From NCBI GenBank assembly GCA_016710935.1, contig JADJTY010000003.1, positions 434,001 through 498,000 on the forward strand: DNA of 64,000 nucleotides, in the 5' to 3' direction. The notes under the pieces are model-generated. The model saw only the letters and a list, made by a program, of their open reading frames with translations. It had not been told where the DNA came from and did no database searches. Position numbers and translations under genes: made by a program. This DNA is from Chitinophagaceae bacterium (GTDB taxonomy: Bacteria; Bacteroidota; Bacteroidia; Chitinophagales; Chitinophagaceae). Positions 25,837-36,097 of this stretch are shown one piece after another. Every line of letters starts with the position of its first letter. The first letter of the stretch is position 1.

Positions 25837-27446
25837 ATGAAACATAAATCATTAAAATATTTTGCAGGTGTATTGATTGCAGCCATAGTTGCCAGTTCAT
25901 GCGCCAAGAAGTTGGACCTTTTTCCAACAAACGACCTTACACCGGAAACAGCATTTTCAACTGCTTCCGGATACAAAGCTGTGCTGGCAAAAATTTATGG
26001 AACACTGGCAATAACCGGTAACTCAGGTCCGGCAGGTAACCCCGATATCAGCGGAGGATTGGATGAAGGTTCACAGGTAGCTTTTATCCGGATGTTCTTT
26101 AACTGCCAGGAATTACCTACCGATGAAGCTGTTGTTGCATGGAATGATCAGACCATTAAAGATTTTCACAACTTAAAGTGGACCAGTGCAGACCCTTTCT
26201 TAAAAGGAATTTATGCACGGCCTATTTATAATATTACCCTCATTAATGAATACATGCGGGAAAGCACTGATGCTAAACTTGCTGCAAGAGGAATTAGCGC
26301 TGCAGATGCCGCAGAAATAAAAAAATCGGTAGCCGAAGTACGTTTTTTACGTGCTTTTAATTACTGGGTAATGATGGACCTGTTTGGTAAATCAACTTTC
26401 ATTACAGAGGATGATTTGGTAGGAACAGGATTACCTAGAGAGATAAAACGTGCGGAACTTTTTGCCTACATTGAAAAAGAACTGAAAGCTATAGATGGTG
26501 ATCTTGCTCCTGTAAAAACTATTGAGTACGGCAGGGTAGACCAGGGAGCTGCCTGGGCTTTACTGGCACGTTTGTATTTAAATGCCGGCACTTATACAGG
26601 TACTACAAGATACACGGATGCAGTTACTTACGCCAAGAAAGTAATTGGTGCCCCTTACTCACTTTATACCGGTTACCCAAGAGTGTTTATGGCTGATAAT
26701 GATAAAGCCAAAGATGAATTTATGTTTGCTATTAATTGCGATGGTTTACGTACTCAGGCTTATGGTAACACAACCTTTTTGTGCATGCAGCCTGTGGTGA
26801 TGAAGGAGTTGAATATGGTGTGGGCGGTGGCTGGTATGGATACAGGTCTACAGCTGCATTCGTAAATCTTTTTGCAGATCCCACCGGAGCTACTGATAAA
26901 AGAGCCATGTTCACTACTTCTAAATATGGCACAAGCCCTGCACAGTTAACCATTACTGATATCAGTAATTTTGACCAGGGTCCGCATGTTAAGAAATATG
27001 TGAACATTCGTTCTGATGCAGGCCCTGTATCAGACAGCAGGAAGGAATTTGCTGATGTTGATTTCCCTGCTTTCCGTTTGGCAGAAATGTATTTGATCTA
27101 TGCGGAAGCAGTTTTGCGTGGAGGAACAGGTGGAGATGTAACTACTGCATTGGGCTATATCAATATTATTCGCACAAGGGCTTATGGAAATGCTTCGGGT
27201 AATATTACTCCGGGTCAATTAAATCTCCAGTTCATTTTAGATGAAAGAGGAAGGGAATTATATTGGGAAGGACATCGCCGTACAGATCTGATCCGCTACG
27301 GGATGCTGACAACAGGTACATACCTGTGGCCTTGGAAAGGTGGTGTATCATCCGGTACAGCTGTTGATGCCAAGTATAATATTTTCCCGATCCCGGCATC
27401 TAACCTGGTGGCGAATCCTAACTTAACACAAAATACAGGGTATTAA
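25837..27446 (+). CDS. susD: SusD-like glycan-binding lipoprotein (frameshifted)
   Basis: Surface lipoprotein that caps SusC. Lipobox SSC after a hydrophobic signal, then the RagB/SusD fold: DLFPTNDLTPETAF, AEVRFLRAFNYWVMMDLFG, and the second part ending ERGRELYWEGHRRTDLIRYGML with IFPIPASNLVANPNLTQN near the C-terminus, the usual SusD ending. The frame breaks in the T5 run at 26776-26780: adding one T gives NTTFFVHAACGDEGVEYG and one protein of about 536 aa. As written, the N-terminal part stops at 26865. Given intact susC, susE and susF around it, an assembly error or recent mutation is more likely than long-standing decay. Confidence 0.9.
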
Positions 27447-27471
27447 TAAAAAATAATAAAAACTGTTTTAT

Positions 27472-28341
27472 ATGAAAAAGTTTATAAAATTAATATTTGG
27501 TACTGTCTTTACTGCGGCCATCATGTTATCCTGCAAAAAAGATGAAAACCAGGTTTTTTTCCAGGGTGGTACTAACCCTGTATTAAGTGCATCATCTACA
27601 GCTGCATTGGTTTTGGATAAAGCCAATAAAGATAATCCTGTTGTAACATTCAGCTGGACAAATCCAAACTACCAGTTTAATACCGGTATAAGCTCTCAAA
27701 ACGTAACGTATATTTTACAGGTAGATACTGCCGGGGCTAATTTCACCAATCCTAAACTGCAGGAGAGTGCTATCAGTAATGATCTAAGTGTAACGCTTAC
27801 CGTAAAAGAGTTAAATACTTTTTTAACGAAAATGGAACTGAAGGCAGGTGTACCTCATAACATGGAGTTCAGGATCAAATCAACTTTGTTAAACGGAACG
27901 GTTCCTCTTTTTTCTAATGTGCTTAAAATAAGCGTTAACAATTATCTTGATTTTGTAGTTGAACCACCCGGAACGCCTAATCCTATTCCTTTTCAGTATG
28001 CCGATGGCAATCTGTGGATCGTGGGAGATGCAGTAGCATCCGGCTGGAGCAATCCTTTGCCTGCCCCCTATGATGCTTCTCAGAAGTTTTCAAGAGCCGG
28101 CGGCCCTACTGATGTATTGCATTACGAGGCCAATATTACTTTTAATGCTACCGGTGGTTATAAATTAATTCAAACGCAAGGTGTTTGGTCAACCCAATAT
28201 CATGCAATGGATGGAAATGCCAAACTTTCCGGAGATTTTGAGAAGAAAGACAGTGATCCGCAGTTCCCATCACCGGGTGCCGGTTTATATAAGGTTGAAT
28301 TTAACTTTCAAACCGGAACTTACAAATTGACTAAATTATAA
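27472..28341 (+). CDS. susE: SusE-like starch-binding surface lipoprotein
   Basis: 289 aa; signal with lipobox LSC (MKKFIKLIFGTVFTAAIMLSC). The N-terminal region has the SusE pattern (PVVTFSWTNPNYQFN, VTYILQVDTAGANF, ELNTFLTKMEL), and a C-terminal beta domain includes NLWIVGDAVASGWSNPLP and ends YKVEFNFQTGTYKLTKL, the SusE/SusF glycan-binding module. It probably holds starch at the surface next to SusC/D. Follows susD by 25 bases in the same operon. Confidence 0.88.
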   Translation: MKKFIKLIFGTVFTAAIMLSCKKDENQVFFQGGTNPVLSASSTAALVLDKANKDNPVVTFSWTNPNYQFNTGISSQNVTYILQVDTAGANFTNPKLQESAISNDLSVTLTVKELNTFLTKMELKAGVPHNMEFRIKSTLLNGTVPLFSNVLKISVNNYLDFVVEPPGTPNPIPFQYADGNLWIVGDAVASGWSNPLPAPYDASQKFSRAGGPTDVLHYEANITFNATGGYKLIQTQGVWSTQYHAMDGNAKLSGDFEKKDSDPQFPSPGAGLYKVEFNFQTGTYKLTKL

Positions 28342-28380
28342 GTAAACAAGATTGCTACAATGCTAATTAAAATAATTTTT

Positions 28381-30162
28381 ATGAAACAAATTTCAAAACT
28401 TATCCTGGCGTCCCTGGTGTTATTGGTAACTTTTTCTGCCTGTAATAAAACAGATAATCTTACCAAGGTTGATGCACTGCCGGTTTACCAGTTAGGCGTG
28501 TCGCCTGTGTTAGCCAGTTCTGTTACTACAACGGCTCCAACCATTACTGATACCAGCAACGCTGTGATCAATTTTTCCTGGACGAATCCAAAATATTCTA
28601 ATGATTCTTCCACAACAAAGTACATTTTAGAAGTAGATTCTACCGGTAAAAATTTCGCAAATAAGAATTCCAAAACAGTAATTGGTGCCTTAAGTACTAC
28701 TTTAACCGGCCGCGAATTAAATGGTATGCTGTTGAACCTTGGATTCAGGCTTGGTGTTTCACAATCTATTGATGTAAGGCTTATTTCTTCTTACAACAAC
28801 AACAACGAAAGGTATACCAGTAATGTTTTAAAAATTATGGTAACACCGTTTGCTGATCCTGCAATTTTAACAAGTGCCAATGCTGCGGTAACCGTTACGT
28901 TGGCCAATGCTGCTTTGGCATCCAATACATTTTCATGGTCAGCTGCATTTAAAAATTATAGCGGTACGGTAACCTACACTTTACAGTACGATTCATCAGG
29001 CAAAAACTTTACTTCATTAAACGAAATGCCGGTAGGAGCGTCCTTATATTCTTTGTCGCTTACCCAGGGACAAATGAACCAGACAGCCCTTACTGAAAAT
29101 GTACCCGGTGGTAATGTTGGTAAAATAGAATACCGTATTAAAGCCGTAACTGCTTTAGGAGCTATTGCTTATTCAAATGTTGTAAGCGTAACCATTACAA
29201 CCTACGTTCCCATTTTAAGGGTTTATTTACCAGGTGGTTACCAGGCTTCTACCGGTAACGGAAATAACTGGGATCCTCCAACAGCTCCTGAATTGATCAG
29301 AGATCTGCGTGCAGGTGTATTCAATAAAATGTACTATATCTATATTTTCTTACCAGCCAATGCCGAATTTAAAATTACTATTGGCCGTAGCTGGGATGTA
29401 AATTATGGTGGTTCAGGTGGTGTATTATCAGGTGGCGGTGCAAATCTTACGGTGCCAACTGCAGGATTCTACAGAATTTCTGTGAACATCAGTACACTGG
29501 AATACAATATCACTACAGGACGTATGGGTTTTGTAGGCGGTGCTACCGGTGCAGGTTGGGATCCGCCCAGCGTTTTTCCGAATTTTGCTTTAGGTAATTC
29601 AGGAACAAACCTTTTTGTTGGCTTAACTACTTTTACAACCGGGGGTTGGAAGTTGATTGACAACAACCAATGGGATAACGGAAGCCAAACTGTTACTGAA
29701 ACAAGAAGCTATGGCTCAAACGGCGGAAGCGGAAGTACGATGGGTGTTAATGGTCCTAATTTCCCCGACATTACTTCAGCCGGTCGTTACAGGTTAATTT
29801 GGGACGGGCGTGATGTTGATAACATCAAATACGAAATGAGCCCAGGTACAGAAATGAGGGTTGTTGGTAATGGCATGACAGGTGTTCCTGATTGGAATCC
29901 TGGTGCATCGCCACAAATGGTTTATGGAGGAAACGGTATCTGGACCATTACTTTACCATTAGATGCCAATGAAGAAATTAAATTTTTAGCCGGTAACGAT
30001 TGGGGTGCTTTTGATTATGAAGATAATAGTGGAGGAAGCCAGAGTGTGGGTACACCAAGAAAAATTCAATGGTCTGGTGGTCCAAACTTTAGAACACCTG
30101 CCACAGCAGGCACTTACACTATAACGCTTAATGAAAACCTGCAAACAGTTACGATTAACTAA
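28381..30162 (+). CDS. SusE/SusF-family starch-binding lipoprotein with several binding modules
   Basis: About 593 aa from MKQISKLILASLVLLVTFSAC; a Met at 28360 precedes the signal peptide and is not needed. Two SusE-type beta domains (INFSWTNPKYSND; NTFSWSAAFKNYSG) are followed by three tandem SusF-like modules beginning near LRVYLPGGYQAS, GRMGFVGGATGAGWD and TEMRVVGNGMTGVPDWN, each rich in Trp/Asn and ending in a Y-x-I-T strand. In B. thetaiotaomicron such modules bind starch. Last gene of the sus operon, followed by a strong terminator. Confidence 0.88.
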   Translation: MKQISKLILASLVLLVTFSACNKTDNLTKVDALPVYQLGVSPVLASSVTTTAPTITDTSNAVINFSWTNPKYSNDSSTTKYILEVDSTGKNFANKNSKTVIGALSTTLTGRELNGMLLNLGFRLGVSQSIDVRLISSYNNNNERYTSNVLKIMVTPFADPAILTSANAAVTVTLANAALASNTFSWSAAFKNYSGTVTYTLQYDSSGKNFTSLNEMPVGASLYSLSLTQGQMNQTALTENVPGGNVGKIEYRIKAVTALGAIAYSNVVSVTITTYVPILRVYLPGGYQASTGNGNNWDPPTAPELIRDLRAGVFNKMYYIYIFLPANAEFKITIGRSWDVNYGGSGGVLSGGGANLTVPTAGFYRISVNISTLEYNITTGRMGFVGGATGAGWDPPSVFPNFALGNSGTNLFVGLTTFTTGGWKLIDNNQWDNGSQTVTETRSYGSNGGSGSTMGVNGPNFPDITSAGRYRLIWDGRDVDNIKYEMSPGTEMRVVGNGMTGVPDWNPGASPQMVYGGNGIWTITLPLDANEEIKFLAGNDWGAFDYEDNSGGSQSVGTPRKIQWSGGPNFRTPATAGTYTITLNENLQTVTIN

Positions 30163-30183
30163 GCAGTTGTTTATAATTTAAAA

Positions 30184-30220
30184 TAAAAATGCCGCCTGTA
30201 AAAAAGGCGGCATTTTTATT
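30184..30220 (+). terminator. Intrinsic terminator of the sus operon
   Basis: AAAAATGCCGCC, loop tgtaaaaaa, GGCGGCATTTTT then ATTTT: a perfect 12-bp stem 22 bases after the stop of the last sus gene. Confidence 0.9.
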
Positions 30221-30261
30221 TTGAAAGATCTTTACCGATTAGATATTAAAATTATACTGTC

Positions 30262-30366
30262 AGCCTGTACTGAGCCTGTCGAAGTGTTGTCGAAGGCGGG
30301 TTCACAAATATAAGAGGCTTTTCCAAATAGCACCGGTTTCTCCCGATAGCTATCGGGAGAAACCGG
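30262..30366. repeat. Intergenic repeats: GAGCCTGTCGAAG element and perfect 34-bp palindrome
   Basis: Between the convergent sus and galactan operons. About 30265-30290 reads ACTGAGCCTGTCGAAGTG followed by TTGTCGAAGG, a dispersed-repeat type common in bacterial intergenic DNA. 30333-30366 is a perfect palindrome whose centre is CCCGATAGCTATCGGG, flanked by CCGGTTTCT and its complement. The second element could act as a two-way terminator for the minus-strand operon; short T-runs lie on both sides. Confidence 0.7.
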
Positions 30367-30407
30367 ACAGTTTTTATTAGGACGATCTAATGCCTGATTG
30401 GTATTAA

Positions 30408-31430
30408 TTAACGTACTGAAAATTTATAAGAAGTTGTTTGCCTGTATGCTTCTCCCGGCCTTAAAATTGTATTTGGGAACGAAGGCTCATTCGGGCTGTT
30501 GGGATTATGCTGTGCCTCCAGGCATAGCCCTGCGTATTGAATAAATGAAGATTTGACGTTGTTACGATCATTATCAAAATGAAGGGCATTGCCCGAGTAA
30601 AACTGCACTGCAGGTTCTGTAGTAAACATTTCCATAAAGCGCCCTGATGCAGGATCAAATAATTCAGCTGCTTTTTCCTGGTTGCTGTTCAAAATCATGT
30701 TGTGATCATAACCTCCTGCAAGTTTAATATCTTTTCCTACCGTTTTTGCATGGCTAAAATCCATAGGTGTATTTTCTAAAAGTACTAATTGCCCGGTGGG
30801 AACTAAATGTTCATCAGCTTCAGTGTATAGATTGGCATAAATGGTTAACTCATGATTTAAAATGGTAGATTCTTTTCCTGCTGCTAAATTAAAATAACAA
30901 TGGTTGGTTAAATTAACCGGCGTTGGTTTGTCTGTGGTTGCCGTATAATCCATGATCAATTCATTATCAGCACCAAGTTTGTAGATCAATTCGATCTGTA
31001 CATTACCCGGAAAACCTTCTTCACCGTCTTTACTCTGATAGGTAAGTTTTAAACTGCAGTCATCCTGTTCTTCTATATTCCACCAGGCTTTATCAAAACC
31101 TTTAATGCCACCATGTAAACAGAAATTTGCATGATTGCTTTTCAACTGATAGGTTGTTCCGTCTAATATAAATGCAGCATGGGCAATACGGTTGGCATAT
31201 CGGCCAACGGCGCATCCATGATACTGATGGCCGTTTTGTACATATCCTTCCAGTGAATCAAATCCAAGAATTACATTGCCGGGTATTCCTGCACTGTCCC
31301 GGGTAACGATCCGGGTTATAGTGGCTCCGTAATTAATAACAGTAACCTGCATACCCGATTCATTGCTGATGGTATATGCAGTAACTGGCATATTTTCAAA
31401 ATTGCCAAAGGGCTGCTTTGTAATACTCAT
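30408..31430 (-). CDS. galM: Aldose 1-epimerase (galactose mutarotase)
   Basis: Interconverts alpha and beta galactose so galactokinase can use sugar released by beta-galactosidase. 340 aa, no signal peptide, cytoplasmic. Landmarks: GRYANRIAHAAF, NFCLHGGIKGFDKAWW, the catalytic His in VNLTNHCYFNLA and the catalytic Glu in LCLEAQHNPNSPN. Last gene of the minus-strand galactan operon, 59 bases after galK. Confidence 0.95.
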   Translation of the reverse strand: MSITKQPFGNFENMPVTAYTISNESGMQVTVINYGATITRIVTRDSAGIPGNVILGFDSLEGYVQNGHQYHGCAVGRYANRIAHAAFILDGTTYQLKSNHANFCLHGGIKGFDKAWWNIEEQDDCSLKLTYQSKDGEEGFPGNVQIELIYKLGADNELIMDYTATTDKPTPVNLTNHCYFNLAAGKESTILNHELTIYANLYTEADEHLVPTGQLVLLENTPMDFSHAKTVGKDIKLAGGYDHNMILNSNQEKAAELFDPASGRFMEMFTTEPAVQFYSGNALHFDNDRNNVKSSFIQYAGLCLEAQHNPNSPNEPSFPNTILRPGEAYRQTTSYKFSVR

Positions 31431-31489
31431 TCGAAAGGAATTTTTTATTCTGAAGAAATAGGTATGTATATGTTCAAAAATAGTACATG

Positions 31490-32641
31490 TCAGCTATTGC
31501 ATTTTGATGTTCCGTTTTCGATGGATACTGTATATGCTGATAAAGTAAGGTTGGTTTCTTTATGATAGGCTTCACTTATTTGCTCAACCAGTTTCTCCAC
31601 TGCATCTTCTTTTATCAGATTAATGGTGCAACCGCCAAATCCACCGCCCACCATACGGGCACCTGCTACCGTTTCATTATTTTTTACATAGTTAACCAAA
31701 AAGTCCAGTTCCCTGCAACTAACTTCATAGTCGTGTTTCAAACCGTGATGGGTTTCAAACATTTTTTTACCCAGTGCTCTAACATCGCCCTTTTTCAGGT
31801 CATCGCAGGCACCCAGTAATCTTTGGTTTTCCTGAACCACATATTTACATCTTTTAAAAATGAGGGAGTCCACACCTGCAACATTATCCTGCAGCATGGC
31901 CATACTAACATCCCTTAAACTATTTACAGCCGGATGATTTTGTGCAATGATAGAAACGCCTTCTTCACATTGTTTTCTCCTGGTATTGTATTCAGATGAA
32001 GCCAGGCTGTGTTTTACATTGGTATTGAACAAAATAATTTTATACCCGGTAAGTTGGAGGGGAACATATTCATATTCCAACGAACGGCAATCCAGTTTTA
32101 TAGCGTTATCTTTTTTGCCAAACATACTGGCAAACTGATCCATGATGCCGCAATGAACACCTGCAAAAACATGTTCGGCTTTTTGTGCCAGCAGCGCCAT
32201 CTTTAACCGGCTTAAACCCAGTTCAAAAATGTCGTTCAATGCAAAAGCTACTGCACATTCCACCGCTGCAGAAGAGGAGAGGCCTGCGCCAATGGGTATA
32301 TCGCCATCAACTACCAGGTTAAAACCGCCAATGGTATGCCCCTGCTTTTGTAGCTGATCCACCACCCCTAAAATATAATTGGGCCATTGAATGGCTGCAG
32401 GTTTTATATGATCCGTATCTGTTGAAAAGCTTTCATTAAAATCTCCGGCATAAAGGTTTACCAGGTTATCCGTTCTTTTGGTGATGCCAACATAAATACT
32501 TTTATCAATAGCTGCCGGTAAAACAAAACCTTCGTTGTAGTCTGTGTGCTCGCCCAGTATATTTATTCTGCCCGGCGAGCGGAATACAATCGGTTGCTCG
32601 GCAAATTTTTCAGTAAAAACAGCAATTATTTTTTCTACCAT
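31490..32641 (-). CDS. galK: Galactokinase
   Basis: Phosphorylates alpha-D-galactose to galactose-1-phosphate; GHMP kinase, 383 aa. Signature GRINILGEHTDYNEGFVLPAAI, ATP loop GAGLSSSAAVECA, and C-terminal GARMVGGGFGGCTINLI are all present. It lies 27 bases after the GH2-GH53 gene. No galT or galE is present in the window, so the rest of the Leloir pathway must be elsewhere. Confidence 0.97.
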   Translation of the reverse strand: MVEKIIAVFTEKFAEQPIVFRSPGRINILGEHTDYNEGFVLPAAIDKSIYVGITKRTDNLVNLYAGDFNESFSTDTDHIKPAAIQWPNYILGVVDQLQKQGHTIGGFNLVVDGDIPIGAGLSSSAAVECAVAFALNDIFELGLSRLKMALLAQKAEHVFAGVHCGIMDQFASMFGKKDNAIKLDCRSLEYEYVPLQLTGYKIILFNTNVKHSLASSEYNTRRKQCEEGVSIIAQNHPAVNSLRDVSMAMLQDNVAGVDSLIFKRCKYVVQENQRLLGACDDLKKGDVRALGKKMFETHHGLKHDYEVSCRELDFLVNYVKNNETVAGARMVGGGFGGCTINLIKEDAVEKLVEQISEAYHKETNLTLSAYTVSIENGTSKCNS

Positions 32642-32668
32642 TAACTGGATTTTAAATGAAGTGTTATT

Positions 32669-35600
32669 TTATTTCTTTAAATATTTATTACTGATCTCAT
32701 CATACATTAAAAGTAACGCATTCGCCTTGCCATTACTGTCAAAAAACCGTTCCCAGGTACTCAGGGGTTCCCAGATACAACTTCCTTTACCACGTCCATT
32801 AGCAACGTTGAATGCTCTATCATTGACTTCCTTTTTTAAATGAGAGTATTCAACCACAATTACATCTTTATTGTACCTCCTTGAAAGATCATCCCTGTTG
32901 TATTCCAGGTCGGCCAGTGTGTTATGCCATTTGGGATAATAGGACAATCCAATCCCATCAAATGGTACGCCACGATTCACCATATTGTCAATAAAGAATT
33001 TGCTCTCATCATTCTGACCGCCCAATGCAATATGCAACATAATACTGGTAGATGGAGAAACAGATTTTACACCCTGTATGCCTGCAAAAAATAATTGGGC
33101 CAGGCTGTCGAAATTATTTACACTGCCATGCGGCCATATCATACCATGGTTGATCTCATTGCCCACCTGAACCATATCAGGTGCAGTGCCCTGGTCTTTC
33201 AATGCCTGCATCACCATCCGGGTATAATCATACACGGCCTGTTTTAGTTGACTGATAGATTTTCCACGCCATGCTTTGGGCATGTGTTGTTGCTGGGGAT
33301 CGGCCCAATAATCGCTGTAATGAAAATCAAGTAATAATTTCATGCCGGCATCTTTGGACCTTTTAGCCATTTGCAGGGTATTTTGCAGATCGCAAAAGCC
33401 AAGTTTTGGAGAATAGCCACTGTCTCTTGCCGGGTCATTAAAAATACGGAGCCGTACATAATTCAATCCATGGTCTTTTAAAATGCTGATGGCGTCTTTT
33501 TCTTTTCCATCGAGGTCATAAAACTTTATGCCTTTGTTTTCAAGCTCAGGTAAAAAAGAAATATCGGCACCCAGCATCTTATCAATGGGTGTGGCTTTAA
33601 ATGGTAGTACCGGAAATGTATTGTTCGAAGATCTTACATCAGTTACAGGAGAACTCTTAATCGTCATAATATCTGTTGCACCGGTCCACAAACTATCTGC
33701 CTTTGCTTCAAAATGTATCATGGAAGTTGTAGTGCCCGATTGTACGATCACCTGGCATTTTCCATTAAATAAACGCCGCTGTGCAATGGTATCAGCATAT
33801 TTATCCTGCTCATGGCTGCTGGGGTCGCCATTTCCCACGCCAATGATTTTGCCATCTCCCTTCAAAGAAAAACGTATAAGATTATTTGCATCAGGTACCT
33901 CACGTCCCTCCTTGTCAATAACGCTGATGTTTATTACCGTTGCATCTTTGCCATCGGCCATCATGGTGGTTTTATACGGACTGATCACCACTTCAGCAGG
34001 CTTACCCGTTGTTTCCACTTTGGTTTGAAGTTTTTTTCCTTTCTTGAATGCGATAGCTTCTAATGTGCCGGGAGCATAATTCACCATCCAGTTTAAATGG
34101 CCATTACGCGGCATATCTTTTTTCCCTAAACTTTTTCCGTTTAAAAACAATTCTACATGATCAGCATTGCTGTTTACCCAAACATCGATCGGTTCTCCTT
34201 CTTTCCCCTTCCAGTTCCAGTGTGGTGAAATATGCAACACATCTTTATCGGTCCACCAGGATTGGTAGTAGTAATAAATGTTTTTTGGAAATCCACATAC
34301 ATCCATAATACCAAAATGTGAACTGATATTTGGCCATTTAAAAGGCGTGGGTTCTCCGCGATAATCAAGGCCGGTCCACACAAAACCGCCCAACCAATAA
34401 TCATTTGGTTCGGCCAGTTTCCACCAGGTTTCGGCAGTACTTGCCCACCACGGTGCAGTGATATCCTGGTCGGGTAAGTAACCGGTTACAGAATCTTTTA
34501 CATACTGTCCCCTTGTGGTAACTGTGCTGCCCATTTCGGTACCGATAATGGGTTGATTGGGATGGTCCTTATGATAATCTGCCACTGCAAACTGCCGGTA
34601 ATTAAAACTTCTCACCGGTATTACCTCATTGATGCCATTGTACACATTGGCCACATCTGCAGCGTATGTACTTACCCGTGTGGGGTCAAGTTCTTTTTGT
34701 TTGGCAAGCAGCGATTGTGCAATAAGTTTTCCGGTACTGGTTGTATGTACCCATCCCTCTTCATTGCCTATCGACCACATGAAAACTGACGCCCGGCTTC
34801 TGTCACGTTTTAACAGCCATTCAAGATCCTGCATGTATTGCGAACTGCTGTTGAGTAACCTGTTCTCGTCCATCACCAGCATGCCTAAACTATCACAGGC
34901 ATCCAGCAATTCTATGGTAGGAGGGTTATGACTGGCACGGTATGCATTAGAACCCATCTGTTTCAATAAAAAAATGCGGTAGTACTGCAGGTAGTCGGGC
35001 AGGGCACTGCCAACACCGGCATGATCCTGGTGGTTGTTGGTGCCTTTTAGTTTTACATATTTTCCATTGAGAAAAACACCTTTGTTTGTAATGTTAATGG
35101 ATCTGATACCAAAACGAATTTTATCTGAATCAATTATTTTAACGCCTGATCGTATAACGGGAACAACGCGGTATAAATAAGGGTCTTCCAAAGACCAAAG
35201 CCTTGGATTGGTGATTTTTACAGATTGTTTTATGGTGGTTTTTTCATTAACAGCCAATGAAACCGGCTTTAAAATGGTTTCTCCGATCTTGATACCATCC
35301 CTGTTCGTTATGATGGCAGAAACAGCCACATTTGCAACGTTGTAAGATTCATTCCGGAGGGTAGTTTCCACATGCACTGTTGCAATATTTTTTTGCACCT
35401 CCGTATAAACAAACACCGGGTTTTCATCCAGGTGCACTGTGTTGTATTGATTAAGCCATACATGACGGTAAATACCGGCGCCTTCATAGAACCAGCCTTC
35501 ATATTGGGTTGCATCTACTCTTACAACAATTACATTTTCTTTTCCGTAGTTGAGATAATCACTCATATCGTAAGACGCACCCACATAGCCGCTTTTATTG

Positions 35601-36072
35601 TTGCCCAGGTAAAAACCATTTACCCAAAAACTGGCATCCCTGAAAACGCCATCAAACTGAATTTGAAAACGCTGGCCCGAATCAGAACGGGCTACTGTGA
35701 AATTTTTACGGTACCAGCCAATGCTTGTTTCGGGATAATCGCCACCCACAGGCTTGTAACCATGCGATTGAACATCGAAGCTGGGTGAATTGACAAAGGG
35801 TAATTCTACCGCCCAATCATGTGGCAAGGAAAGTTTGCGCCAGCTGCTGTCATTGAATTTGGGATCGATGGCTGTTTTTTGTGCAGCCCCTGTTTTAGAA
35901 AAAATGTTGGCGATGCTGTAATTATAATCCTTTGCGGGATCATTGGCATGGCCGAAAGTAAATTTCCAGTCATCATCAAAATTTGTTTTTTTTTTCTTTG
36001 TTGGGCTTCAGCATCAACAATGCTGCATGTACATAAAACGAGGAACGAATAAATAATTTTTGAACAGTTCAT
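32669..36072 (-). CDS. GH2 beta-galactosidase fused to GH53 endo-galactanase (frameshifted near 5' end)
   Basis: A secreted two-enzyme protein of about 1134 aa once repaired. Signal peptide MNCSKIIYSFLVLCTCSIVD then AEAQ. GH2 part: sugar-binding domain (NFDDDWKF... LPHDWAVELPF), Ig domain, barrel with acid/base Glu in SIGNEEG (about 438) and nucleophile Glu in GTEMGS (about 512), then DUF4982/Big-type beta domains to about 820. GH53 part from GADISFLPELENKGIKFYD (about 834) with acid/base in VGNEINHG (about 972) and nucleophile in VVEYSH (about 1074). The frame is broken in an A10 run (T10 on the plus strand, 35986-35995): eleven A would join the signal peptide to NFDDDWKF. As written, the long frame only opens at 35827 on a TTG. 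It would cut galactan internally and release galactose. Confidence 0.9.
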
Positions 36073-36097
36073 AAGTCCTCATTTACCTGTTAAGAAT

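Noticed and set aside
33528..34028. 166-codon plus-strand frame opposite the GH2-GH53 gene
   Set aside because: Antisense shadow of a strongly conserved enzyme; low-complexity Ser/Val/Leu sequence and no start context.
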